In this document: positions 1-8,338 of the stretch, piece after piece
Numbering within the stretch: the first letter of the stretch is position 1
Layout: each line of letters opens with the position of its first letter
NCBI RefSeq assembly: GCF_013178945.1
Contig: NZ_JABFDM010000001.1
Span: 496,001 to 560,000, forward strand
Direction of reading: 5' to 3'
Length of the DNA: 64,000 nt
DNA from: Bradyrhizobium aeschynomenes
GTDB lineage: Bacteria > Pseudomonadota > Alphaproteobacteria > Rhizobiales > Xanthobacteraceae
Notes under the pieces: generated by a model
The model's database searches: none
What the model saw: the letters and a program-made list of their open reading frames with translations, nothing else
What the model was told of the DNA's origin: nothing
Translations under genes and position numbers: made by a program

Positions 1-176
1 TAAATTCGAGACGAGTGCGCGTAGTACGGCCATCATATCCGCCGATCTTCGCCATCATGTCGCCATGCTCATGGCCTTTGCGGCGCGATTTTGCCTTGAT
101 CAGTGCGACTGCGCCGCTGTTGCAGCCAGAATCAGCTACCATGACGGCCAGTGGCAGTCGCCGCGGGGAGGGGATT

Positions 177-1688
177 GTGAACGTTCAGGACTATCTGCAG
201 CGTGATGCGGTCGCGCTGGCTGAGGCCGTCCGCTCCGGCGAGACGACTGCCTCCGAGCTGCTGCAGCTCGCCTTGAAGCAGAGCGAGCGTGCGCAGTCCA
301 AGACCAACGCCCTTTGCAAGCTGATGGAGCGCGAGGCGCGGGCGCAACTGGCCAAGCTCGCGGATGGCCCTTTCACTGGTGTGCCGTTCCTGATCAAGGA
401 CTGCGCGCAGGACTATGCAGGTCTTCCGACGGCCTATGGCAGCAAGGCGCTGTCGGGCATCGTGGCGAGCGAGCATGCCCATGTGGTGCGGCGCTATCTC
501 GACGCCGGCTTCGTCATCTTCGGCAAGACCAACCTTCCGGAGCTCGCGCTCAAGGGCGTGTCGGACTCGCTTGCCTTCGGCCGCGTCAGCAATCCCTGGA
601 ATGCGGCGCATACGCCGGGCGGCTCCAGCGGCGGCGCCGCCGCGGCTGTTGCCTCCGGCGTCGTGCCGATGGCCGCCGGCAATGACGGCGGCGGCTCGAT
701 CCGTATTCCCGCCGCCTGCTGCGGCCTGTTCGGGCTGAAGCCCTCGCGCGGCCTGGTGTCGTCGGGACCGGGCTTCGGAGAGTACTGGTTCGGGGCCTCC
801 AGCGAGGGCGTGCTGTCGCGCAGCGTACGCGACACGGCGTCGGCGCTGGACGTCATCACGGGCAGCGAGCCCGGCGATCCGTTCCTGGTGGCCGAGCCCG
901 GCGTGGTCTATGCGAACGCGGTCGCGCGCGATCCCGGCCGCCTCCGCATCGGCTACATGGCGGCCTCTCCGATCGGTACGGAGGTGCATGCCGAAGCGAG
1001 GCTTGCGGTCGAGAACGCCGTGAAGCTGTTGCAGGGCCTCGGTCACGAGGTCGAGGAGGCCACGCCCGACATCGATGGCGCCGCGCTCGCGACGTCGTTC
1101 CTGCACATCTATTTCGGCCAGGTCGCGGCGCTGGTGGCCGACGCGCGCGGCAAGGGCGCCCGGCGCGAGGAGTTCGAGCTGCTGACGCGGGTGCTGTCGA
1201 CGCTCGGCGGCGCGATCTCGGCCGGCGCGCTGACGACGCAGCTGCTCAAATGGAACGGGTTCGCCCGCGCGCTCGCCCGTTTCCACGCCCGCTACGATCT
1301 GCTGTTGACGCCGACGCTCGCGCACCCTCCGATCCGGCACGGCGAGGGCGATCCGAGCACCGCCGAGCAGACGCTGCTCGACATGCTCGATCGCATCGGC
1401 CTGCTCGGGCTGTTGACGCGCTGGGGCGCGCTCGACGGCATGATCGACAAGATCGCCCGCGACAGCCTGCAATATGTCCCGTTCACGCAGCTAGCCAATC
1501 TCACGGGCACGCCGGCAATGAGCGTGCCGCTGCATTGGACGCGCGATGGCCTGCCGCTCGGCGTGCAGTTCGTCGGCCGCCTCGGCGACGAGGCCCGGCT
1601 GCTGCAGCTCGCCCGCCAGCTCGAGCAGGCGCAGCCCTGGTTCGACCGGCTGCCGGATTGGGTGCGCGACACCGCTGCGGCCGACTAG
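177..1688 (+). CDS. Amidase signature family hydrolase
   Basis: This is a 503-residue enzyme of the amidase signature family, which hydrolyses amide bonds in the cytoplasm; the substrate cannot be read from sequence. The Ser-cisSer-Lys triad is visible: Lys74 in PFLIKD, Ser150 in the GGSSGG loop and Ser174 in GGGSIRIP, with the 76- and 24-residue spacings usual for the family. The GTG at 177 is chosen because a GGAG-rich ribosome site (167-173) lies just upstream. An in-frame ATG at 141 is the alternative, and the frame stays open back to position 15 without a better start. It is followed 67 bp later by the hydrolase-caspase pair on the same strand, but nothing links them in function. The family assignment is firm and the exact role unknown. 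Confidence 0.9.
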   Translation: MNVQDYLQRDAVALAEAVRSGETTASELLQLALKQSERAQSKTNALCKLMEREARAQLAKLADGPFTGVPFLIKDCAQDYAGLPTAYGSKALSGIVASEHAHVVRRYLDAGFVIFGKTNLPELALKGVSDSLAFGRVSNPWNAAHTPGGSSGGAAAAVASGVVPMAAGNDGGGSIRIPAACCGLFGLKPSRGLVSSGPGFGEYWFGASSEGVLSRSVRDTASALDVITGSEPGDPFLVAEPGVVYANAVARDPGRLRIGYMAASPIGTEVHAEARLAVENAVKLLQGLGHEVEEATPDIDGAALATSFLHIYFGQVAALVADARGKGARREEFELLTRVLSTLGGAISAGALTTQLLKWNGFARALARFHARYDLLLTPTLAHPPIRHGEGDPSTAEQTLLDMLDRIGLLGLLTRWGALDGMIDKIARDSLQYVPFTQLANLTGTPAMSVPLHWTRDGLPLGVQFVGRLGDEARLLQLARQLEQAQPWFDRLPDWVRDTAAAD

Positions 1689-1755
1689 ATCGCGTTGCGT
1701 CTTTTTGAAGTTTGCTTCCCTCGCTATACTGCCTCTGGTTGCGAGGGAGATTTCA

Positions 1756-2994
1756 ATGACGATCATCTATATTCACGGTGTGAACGTCCGCTCGCCCGAG
1801 CATGGCGTCGAACTCCAGAAGCCCTTCCTGCGCTGGCTCGGCGCCAAGGTGTCCGAGCCCAATGCCGCGCAATACGAGCCGGTCTATTGGGGCGATCTGG
1901 CCTCCGACTTTCGCTGGAAGCTCGCCTCGCGGCCGCGCACGGCGCTGCTGGGCCAGGGTGGCACTGCAGGCTTCGAGTCGCTCGGCCAGCTGCGCGAGGC
2001 CGGGACGGGCGCGTTCGAGCCGGCGCCTGCCGTCGATGACGGTCCTGTGCTGGGTGGGCCCGCCGTGGCCGGCGGCGCGTCTGTGACGCCGCCACTGTCG
2101 TCGGTTCCGACCGACAAGCGCGCCGACTTCCTCGCCGATTTCTATCTCGCGGTGCGAACGCGCGCGCGGCGCAGCCAGCAGCCGGCGGGCTATGTCGATC
2201 CGATCGCCGACGAGCCGCGCGCTGCAGGACTTGCCGCTGCTGCAGCCGACGTCGCGGCGCGGTGGGATGCGATCGTGGCCCAGGAGCAGAGCGAAGATGC
2301 GCGCGCGCAGGCGCTGCTCGCCGCGGTCGACAACGAGCTCGCCGGCGACGCCCTGGTCGGCATGGGCGGCTGGTCCGACTGGACCGAATGGGCCGGCGAG
2401 GTGCTGCGCCGCGCGGCCGCGCTCCCCGGCGATGCGCTGTCCACCGTGGCGGCGGAGCTGCGCCCCACGATCAATGCCTTCGTCGCCAATTTCGTCGGCG
2501 ACGTCTTCTCCTATCTGGACCGGCGCGAGCAGGGCGGCCAGCCCGGCGAGATTCCGCGCCGCGTGCTGGCGGCGCTGAAGCGCGCGCATCAGCGCAAGCA
2601 GCAGACCGGCGAGAAGATCGTCGTCCTGACCCATTCGATGGGCGGCCAGCTGCTGTACGACGCCGTCACTTATTTTGCCCGGCAGGACCCGGCGCTCGCG
2701 GGCCTCGAGATCGACCATTGGTTCAGCTGCGGCTCGCAGGTGTCGCTGTTTGCCGAGCTCGGGCTGTTCAAGGGACAGCCCGATCTGCGCGCGCCCGACC
2801 AATTGTCGCGGCCGGCTGCAGTGCGCGGCTGGACCAACTACTACGATGGCAACGATCTGTTCGGCTTCGTCATGGCGCCGGTGTTCAAGGGCGTCGTCGA
2901 TCGCGACTATTCGACCGGCTACGGCCTCGCGTTCGCCCATACCGGCTATTTGGCACGGCCGAGCTTCTTCCAGGAGCTCGCAACCCGTCTCTGA
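1756..2994 (+). CDS. Alpha/beta-hydrolase-like (lipase-like) protein, partner of the caspase gene
   Basis: A 412-residue protein with an alpha/beta-hydrolase look. The N-terminus has an oxyanion-type strand (IIYIHGVNV, residues 3-11), and a nucleophile elbow THSMGG puts the serine near residue 294. Between them are a low-complexity Gly/Ala/Pro linker (about residues 87-125) and a helical insertion. The C-terminal part has Asp and His residues that could complete a triad, for example in YYDGNDLFGF. It has no signal peptide or membrane segment, so it is probably cytoplasmic. The ATG at 1756 follows a purine-rich site (GAGGGAGA). Its stop is 22 bp before the caspase-like gene, so the two are very probably co-transcribed. 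Substrate unknown; lipase or esterase activity is inference from the motif. Confidence 0.75.
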   Translation: MTIIYIHGVNVRSPEHGVELQKPFLRWLGAKVSEPNAAQYEPVYWGDLASDFRWKLASRPRTALLGQGGTAGFESLGQLREAGTGAFEPAPAVDDGPVLGGPAVAGGASVTPPLSSVPTDKRADFLADFYLAVRTRARRSQQPAGYVDPIADEPRAAGLAAAAADVAARWDAIVAQEQSEDARAQALLAAVDNELAGDALVGMGGWSDWTEWAGEVLRRAAALPGDALSTVAAELRPTINAFVANFVGDVFSYLDRREQGGQPGEIPRRVLAALKRAHQRKQQTGEKIVVLTHSMGGQLLYDAVTYFARQDPALAGLEIDHWFSCGSQVSLFAELGLFKGQPDLRAPDQLSRPAAVRGWTNYYDGNDLFGFVMAPVFKGVVDRDYSTGYGLAFAHTGYLARPSFFQELATRL

Positions 2995-3016
2995 CCTGCC
3001 TCGAGGAGTCCGTGCC

Positions 3017-5233
3017 GTGACGCTGATCGCCGACACCGATACCAAAGGACTGTGGACCGCCGCCGACAAGCCCAGATCCGGGAGTCACGCGTTGATCGTC
3101 GGGGTCAGCGACTATCCCTATCTGTCCGGCGGCAGCGCCAGGGAGCGCGCGCCCAATTCCGGCGGCCTCGGCCAGCTGGCGCTGAGCGCGGTGACGGCGG
3201 CACGGATGTTCGACTGGTTCAGCAAGGCCGGCCGGGTCGCCGGCGCGCCGGTGGCCTCGTGCCGCCTGCTGCTGGCGCCCTCGGCCGGCGAGATGGCCGA
3301 GATCAACCGTCTCACCAATGGTCATTTCGCGCGGCCGGATTTCGCCGTGCTGCGCGGCGCGATCGAGGCGTGGCGCGACGCCATCTACAAGGGCCGTACC
3401 GGCGACGAGAATACCGCGTTCTTCTTCTTCTCCGGCCACGGCGTCGAGCATCTCGCCTCGCCCGCACTGCTTGCCGCCGACATCCTCGACCCCAACGCCG
3501 CCGGCAGCGAAGCCCGCGCGGTCGCGATCGAGGCGGTGGCGCGCGCGGTGAAGACGTCGGGGATCGACCGCGCGCTGTTCTTCGTCGACGCCTGCCGCAA
3601 CGCGCCGGCGCTGGCGATGACGCTCAACATCATCGGCGACGAGATCCTGAAGCCGCAGCCCTATCTGTCGAAGAGCCCGGACGCCGTCATCAGCCTGCAA
3701 TCGACGCGCTCGGGGCTGCAATCATTCCAGGTGCCGGGAGAGGATGCCACCATCTTCGGCCGCGCGCTGCTCGAGGCCCTGCAGGGCGCGCCGCCCGAAT
3801 TCGTTCCCTACGACACGCATGGCACGCCGTGGCGGCTGGTGTTCGCGAGCCTGGAGAGCCACGTCAAGAACCGCGTCCGCGAGCTGCTCGCGGCCCACAC
3901 CGCGGCGAAGATCCAGCCGGTGGAGCCGTCCGGCATTCCCTATGACGGCGCAATGATCGTGGCCGAGCGCGCGCCCGCCGTCGTCATGGTGGGGCTGGCG
4001 CCGGAGCCGCCGGAAGCGGCCCCGCCGGATTCGGCACCGCCCGACTCCGAGGGACCAGGCTCGTCCGGCGGCGGCCCGGCGCCGGAGATCGCATGGACGC
4101 CCGAGATCAAGCTCGACGAGCTCGCGCTCGACAGCATCGTCAGCAAGCGCGCCGATACAATGCTGCGCCGCTTCAAGACGTTCAGGGCCGGCATCGACGC
4201 GGCGCCCGGCGGTGGCGGAGGTGACCTGCTCGACTTTCGCACCATGCACGACATTCTCGGCCATGAGAGCGTGACCGGACCGTTCCTGAATGCGCTGTCG
4301 ATCCGCGACGCCTGGAGCGGCGCGCGGCTGAGTGCGCAGGAGTTCAAGCTGACCCAGGGGCGCAGCAACGAGGTCGGCGACAGCCTGACCTCGTGGATCG
4401 ACGTCGAGATCCCGCCCGGGAAAGGGCAGGTCGTGTGGTTCGGCGTCGCCGGCATGGGCGATGTGTCGTTCGGCGTCGCGATCCCGCGCGATGCTGCGCT
4501 GGCGATGCCCGTGCGCCTCGATGTCGGCTTCAGCCGCAGTGGCCGGGACTGGGCGGTCGAGCAGTTCAGCGCCCGCCTCGGCGAGCCCAGGGGCGACGAT
4601 ACCGCCAGCAAGATGTTCTGGCGTCCGCTCTGGGAGCTGCAGCGCATCGAGGCCTTCTCCGATCTGGCGGCCGCCGGCCTCAAGATCCGCGGGCTCGATG
4701 ATCTTCTTGATATCGTGGTCCGCAAGGTGGAGTCGCCGGTGGCCGCCGCCATTGCCATGAGTCTGCTGCTCCGCTCCGGCAATCTCGACGTCCTCAAGGA
4801 CTGGCCACGCAATCTGGCGAGCTGGTTTCCGTGGCTGCCCGACGGCAGCATCCTGTGGGCGGAGACGCTGTTGCGGCGCGCCGAGGGCCGTCCCATCGAT
4901 CCGAAGGCTCAAGAGGAGGCCTTCTCGTATTTCGTGAAGAGCGCGACGCAGGGCCCGCCGCTGCTGACGCCGAGCCTGCGCATGGCGATCACCCAGATGC
5001 AGATGTGGCGCAGCCGGTCGAAGCCGGACGCCCCCAAGCCGGACGATCCCAAGCCGGCTGACCCCCAGCCGGATCCAAAGGCCGCCGCGCTCGCCGGCGC
5101 CTCCCGCGTGATCGAGACCGCCGCGCGCCATCTCGTCTCCGGCAGCCTGTTCGCGAGCTTCGCGCGCATCGTCAGCGCCGATCCGCCGATGTCTGCGCTG
5201 ACCGCTGCCGACGTGCTGTCGCGCGCCCGCTGA
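3017..5233 (+). CDS. Caspase-family (peptidase C14-like) protein with C-terminal extension
   Basis: A 738-residue protein whose N-terminal ~310 residues have the caspase/metacaspase fold. It opens with a HALIVGVSDYPYL strand (residues ~23-35). The catalytic His141 sits in FFFFSGHGVEHL and Cys193 in FFVDACRNAP, 52 residues apart as usual for the family. A Pro/Gly/Ser-rich linker (about residues 325-360) leads to a ~380-residue C-terminal region I cannot assign, with a second Pro/Asp/Lys-rich stretch (KPDDPKPADPQPDP). No signal peptide or membrane helix is seen. The GTG at 3017 is preceded by GAGGAG at good spacing. It follows the hydrolase gene by 22 bp and converges on the thioesterase gene, ending 11 bp short of it. 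A protease that activates or cleaves a partner is the obvious hypothesis. Confidence 0.85.
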   Translation: MTLIADTDTKGLWTAADKPRSGSHALIVGVSDYPYLSGGSARERAPNSGGLGQLALSAVTAARMFDWFSKAGRVAGAPVASCRLLLAPSAGEMAEINRLTNGHFARPDFAVLRGAIEAWRDAIYKGRTGDENTAFFFFSGHGVEHLASPALLAADILDPNAAGSEARAVAIEAVARAVKTSGIDRALFFVDACRNAPALAMTLNIIGDEILKPQPYLSKSPDAVISLQSTRSGLQSFQVPGEDATIFGRALLEALQGAPPEFVPYDTHGTPWRLVFASLESHVKNRVRELLAAHTAAKIQPVEPSGIPYDGAMIVAERAPAVVMVGLAPEPPEAAPPDSAPPDSEGPGSSGGGPAPEIAWTPEIKLDELALDSIVSKRADTMLRRFKTFRAGIDAAPGGGGGDLLDFRTMHDILGHESVTGPFLNALSIRDAWSGARLSAQEFKLTQGRSNEVGDSLTSWIDVEIPPGKGQVVWFGVAGMGDVSFGVAIPRDAALAMPVRLDVGFSRSGRDWAVEQFSARLGEPRGDDTASKMFWRPLWELQRIEAFSDLAAAGLKIRGLDDLLDIVVRKVESPVAAAIAMSLLLRSGNLDVLKDWPRNLASWFPWLPDGSILWAETLLRRAEGRPIDPKAQEEAFSYFVKSATQGPPLLTPSLRMAITQMQMWRSRSKPDAPKPDDPKPADPQPDPKAAALAGASRVIETAARHLVSGSLFASFARIVSADPPMSALTAADVLSRAR

Positions 5234-5244
5234 TCGATGTGCCG

Positions 5245-5769
5245 TCAGCGCCGCGGCATGCCGATCGCGCGGCCAAGGCCATCGGGGCGCGGCAGCGCGG
5301 CATGGGCCTGCAGCACGCGGCCGATATTGTCTTGGATATCCGGCGGGAACGGCGCGACCTTGCGCTTGGTCATGTCGATGTGCACCGACATGTTCTCGGA
5401 CGTCGCGGAGATCCAGCCTTCGTCGGCGTGGCGCAGCTCCTCGAACGTATGCAGCCGCTTCTCGTCGGCGGCGATCAGCCAGACCGCGACCACAACGGGA
5501 TCGCCCAGATGGATCTCGCGCAGATACCTCACATGGCATTCCGCCGTGAAGGTCGAGCCGTGGCGCTCCTTCATATAGGCCGGGCCGATGCCGAGCTCGG
5601 CCCAGATCTGGTCGATCGCACGGTCGAACATCACGTTGTAATAGGCCATGTTGAGATGGCCGTTGTAATCGATCCATTGCGGCTCGATCTGCATGATCGA
5701 TGAGAGGAACGGCCCGCTCGCGGCGGACCTTGTGGGCGTTGCTTGTGTGGGCACTGCATTATCGCTCAT
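5245..5769 (-). CDS. Acyl-CoA thioesterase, hotdog fold (YbgC/4HBT type)
   Basis: A 174-residue hotdog-fold thioesterase. The motif QWIDYNGHLNMAYYNVMFDRA (near residues 30-50) carries the Asp and the Gly-His-Asn-Asn pattern typical of 4HBT/YbgC enzymes, which cleave acyl-CoA thioesters in the cytoplasm. It also matches the thioesterases related to carnitine and betaine metabolism in alphaproteobacteria, so the acyl group is uncertain. The ATG at 5769 is preferred over the upstream in-frame start because GGAAGAG stands in front of it. It is transcribed divergently from the D-lactate-dehydrogenase-type gene, with 73 bp between the starts. Confidence 0.85.
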   Translation of the reverse strand: MSDNAVPTQATPTRSAASGPFLSSIMQIEPQWIDYNGHLNMAYYNVMFDRAIDQIWAELGIGPAYMKERHGSTFTAECHVRYLREIHLGDPVVVAVWLIAADEKRLHTFEELRHADEGWISATSENMSVHIDMTKRKVAPFPPDIQDNIGRVLQAHAALPRPDGLGRAIGMPRR

Positions 5770-5842
5770 CGGCTCTTCCGTTTGCTCCCTTGACCCTTGT
5801 TGCGTCCTTTGCCACGGTCCGCCCAACTTCCGGAGGACTAAA

Positions 5843-7264
5843 GTGGCGACGACGATCCCTCATCACGACCTGAAGCGGCCCGCGCCGGAGGCGCTCAAGA
5901 GCGCGCTCGACGCGCTCGCCGCCCGCTTCGGCAACAAGCTCATCACCTCGCAGGCCGTGCGCGAGCAGCATGGCCATACCACGACCTGGCTGCCGACGCA
6001 GCCGCCGGATGGCGTGGTGCTGGCGCAGGAGACCGCCGACATCCAGGACGTCGTCCGCATCTGTGCGCCTCTGGGCGTGCCGATCATTCCGTTCGGCACC
6101 GGCACCTCGCTGGAGGGCCAGGTCAACGCGCCCGCGGGCGGCATCTGCATCGACATGCGCGACATGAACAAGGTGCTGGAGGTGCATGCCGAGGATCTCG
6201 ACTGCGTGATCCAGCCCGGCATCACCCGCAAGACCCTCAACGAATATCTGCGCGACCAGGGCCTGTTCTTCCCGATCGATCCCGGCGCCGACGCCTCGCT
6301 CGGCGGCATGGCCTCGACGCGTGCCTCCGGCACCAATGCGGTGCGCTACGGCACCATCCGCGAGAACGTGCTGGCGCTGAAGGTCGTGCGCGGCGACGGC
6401 GAGATCATCAAGACCGGCACCCGCGCCAAGAAGTCCGCCGCCGGCTACGACCTGACGCATCTGTTCATCGGCGCCGAAGGCACGCTCGGCATCATCTGCG
6501 AGATGACCATCCGCCTGCGCGGCATTCCCGAGACCATCGCTGCGGCGTCATGCTCGTTCGAGACGGTGCGCGGCGCCTGCCAGGCGACGATCCTCGCCAT
6601 CCAGACCGGCATTCCCGTCGCCCGCATCGAGCTGCTCAATGCCGCGCAGGTGAAGGCCTGCAACGCCTATTCGAAGCTGACCCTGCCGGAGACGCCGCTG
6701 CTGCTGCTGGAGTTTCATGGCAGCGAGGCCGAGGTGGCCGAGCAGTCGAAGAACTTCGCCGAGATCGCCGCGGAGTGCGGCGGCGGCGACTTCGCCTGGA
6801 CCACCAAGCCGGAGGATCGCACCAAGCTGTGGCAGGCGCGTCATGATGCCTATTGGTCGGTGAAGGCGATCCGGCCCGGCGTCGGCGTCGTCGCCACCGA
6901 CGTCTGCGTGCCGATCTCGCGTCTCGCCGATTGCGTCGGCGAGACCGAGGAGGATCTCGCGCGCCTCCGCCTGACGTCGCCGATCGTCGGCCATGTCGGC
7001 GACGGCAATTTCCACTGCTCGCTGATGTGCGATGTCGACGATGCCGACGAGATGGCACGCGGCGAGGAGTTCATGCATCTGCTGGTGGAGCGCGCCCAGG
7101 CGATGGGCGGCACCTGCACCGGCGAGCACGGCATCGGCCAGGGCAAGCAGAAATACCTGAAGTCTGAGCTCGGCCAGGAGGCGCTGGACGCGATGCGCGC
7201 CGTGAAGCAGGCGCTCGATCCGCAGAACATCTTCAACCCCGGCAAGATCATTCCGGCGAGTTGA
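5843..7264 (+). CDS. FAD-linked oxidase, D-lactate dehydrogenase (cytochrome) type
   Basis: A 473-residue flavoprotein of the FAD-binding-4 / FAD-oxidase-C family. The N-terminal half holds the FAD site (PFGTGTSLEGQVNAP and LGGMASTRASGTNAVRYGT). The C-terminal half has GHVGDGNFHC and CTGEHGIGQGKQKYL, the metal- and substrate-binding motifs of D-lactate dehydrogenase (cytochrome) and glycolate oxidase GlcD. It should oxidise a D-2-hydroxy acid, most likely D-lactate, and pass electrons to cytochrome or quinone. The GTG start at 5843 follows CGGAGG. There are no glcE or glcF partners beside it, which favours the single-subunit D-lactate enzyme over glycolate oxidase. A strong hairpin 94 bp downstream probably ends the transcript. 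Confidence 0.88.
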   Translation: MATTIPHHDLKRPAPEALKSALDALAARFGNKLITSQAVREQHGHTTTWLPTQPPDGVVLAQETADIQDVVRICAPLGVPIIPFGTGTSLEGQVNAPAGGICIDMRDMNKVLEVHAEDLDCVIQPGITRKTLNEYLRDQGLFFPIDPGADASLGGMASTRASGTNAVRYGTIRENVLALKVVRGDGEIIKTGTRAKKSAAGYDLTHLFIGAEGTLGIICEMTIRLRGIPETIAAASCSFETVRGACQATILAIQTGIPVARIELLNAAQVKACNAYSKLTLPETPLLLLEFHGSEAEVAEQSKNFAEIAAECGGGDFAWTTKPEDRTKLWQARHDAYWSVKAIRPGVGVVATDVCVPISRLADCVGETEEDLARLRLTSPIVGHVGDGNFHCSLMCDVDDADEMARGEEFMHLLVERAQAMGGTCTGEHGIGQGKQKYLKSELGQEALDAMRAVKQALDPQNIFNPGKIIPAS

Positions 7265-7357
7265 TCCGGCCTGAGCTGATCCGGGCCGCTGCCGCGCCTT
7301 GCGGGCTCGCGGTGATGGCTCGGATCTCACACCGACCTGACAAGGCTCCAAATGGAA

Positions 7358-7388
7358 AGCGCCGCCGCGTTCGGAACGCGGCGGCGCT
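7358..7388. terminator. Perfect 14-bp hairpin, bidirectional terminator
   Basis: A perfect 14-bp inverted repeat (7358-7371 with 7375-7388, loop CGG) lies between two convergent genes. It is followed by T-rich sequence on the plus side and preceded by purine-rich sequence, so it could stop transcription from both sides. Confidence 0.7.
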
Positions 7389-7409
7389 GTTCTGTTCCGT
7401 TTTGAACGC

Positions 7410-7694
7410 TCAGCGGCAGACGCGGCGCGGTCCCCACGGGGTCGGACGCACGAAGCACGTGCGCGGGGCGTAGACATAGCCCGGGCCGTAACCGTAACCG
7501 GGGGCGTACACGCGCGGGGCCGGGCGGCATCGGCCGAACCGGTCACGGAACCAGCCGGGTCCGCAGCCGCCGGCAACGCTCTCGACGTTGATCTCCGGAG
7601 CCGAAGGCTGGCCCGGCAGAGTGAAGGCCTGGGCGGCCGATCCGCCAAGCATGACGGTCGCGGCGAGCAGGGCGGAGGTGAACAGATTGCGCAT
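7410..7694 (-). CDS. Small secreted GCG-CRP-type protein
   Basis: A 94-residue exported protein. The N-terminus is a clear signal peptide (charged MRN, hydrophobic core, cleavage after AAQA near residue 22). The mature part has GCGPGWFRDRFGRCRP, the pattern I know as the GCG_CRPN prefix domain of small rhizobial secreted proteins, followed by a Tyr/Gly/Pro-rich tail (YGYGPGYVY). The function is unknown. It stands alone, with its own 270-bp upstream region, and converges on the dehydrogenase gene across a strong hairpin. Confidence 0.7.
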   Translation of the reverse strand: MRNLFTSALLAATVMLGGSAAQAFTLPGQPSAPEINVESVAGGCGPGWFRDRFGRCRPAPRVYAPGYGYGPGYVYAPRTCFVRPTPWGPRRVCR

Positions 7695-7963
7695 TGCAGT
7701 GCGGTCCTCTCGGTTGGTTTCGAATCAGTCCAGTCGTTAGACGTCGTCGGACGCGTTTTGGTTTCGCAATTTTTTCGACGTCGCGAAACCTCTTCCCGAT
7801 ACCATAGTGGCGGGTGCGGAGCTGATCAGGCGGTGCAAGCCTGCTGATCAGTCGACGCATTGCGGCGATCCTAATCGCTGCCGTGCGTCGGCGACAGTGT
7901 ATTTGCCTCAAGGAACATGAACGGTGGCTGACATCCTTTGAAGTGCGTCCGCCGGACGCGGCA

Positions 7964-8194
7964 TCATTTGCCGCTCTTCTGCGCCTTCGCGTCCTTCACC
8001 GCGCTCCTGCAGGCATCGGACAGCTGGTCGAATTTCTCGATCATGCACTGCTTGATGCGCCCGCCGCCGGGCATGATGCCGGCGCAGAGCGTGCGCACCT
8101 CGTCACCGCAGGCCTGACGGACGGCCGTCGTGTCCTGTGCCTGTGCGGTGGCAATCGACCCGACGATGAACAGCAATGGCAGCAGCTTGCGCAT
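7964..8194 (-). CDS. Small secreted cysteine-rich-repeat protein
   Basis: A 76-residue protein with a signal peptide (MRKLLPLLFIVGSIATAQAQ). The mature part has one CGDEVRTLCAG...IKQCMIEKFDQLSDACRSA unit whose four Cys residues are spaced as in the cysteine-rich GLG1-type repeat common in small periplasmic proteins of rhizobia. The ATG at 8194 follows GAGAAGGA. The frame stays open upstream to 8317, but the signal peptide fixes the start. It is probably periplasmic and disulfide-bonded; function unknown. Confidence 0.75.
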   Translation of the reverse strand: MRKLLPLLFIVGSIATAQAQDTTAVRQACGDEVRTLCAGIMPGGGRIKQCMIEKFDQLSDACRSAVKDAKAQKSGK

Positions 8195-8338
8195 GAATGA
8201 TGATCCTTCTCGTGTGCCGCGGCCGACGGGCCGGGCGTCATGAAGGGAGGACTTGTCGCCGCTGAACTTTGCCGGGATGTGTCGTGCCGAGTTGCGCTTC
8301 GTAACGATTTGTATCACGCGCTGCCGATCCCGCTCGGC

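Noticed and set aside
132..1472. A 446-residue open frame antisense to the amidase gene
   Set aside because: Arg/Ala-rich shadow frame typical of high-GC DNA; no start signal or family motif, and the plus-strand amidase motifs are intact.
3722..5677. A 651-residue minus-strand frame opposite the caspase-like gene
   Set aside because: It spans the real thioesterase gene in another frame and the caspase coding region, with His/Arg/Gly-rich content and no motif.
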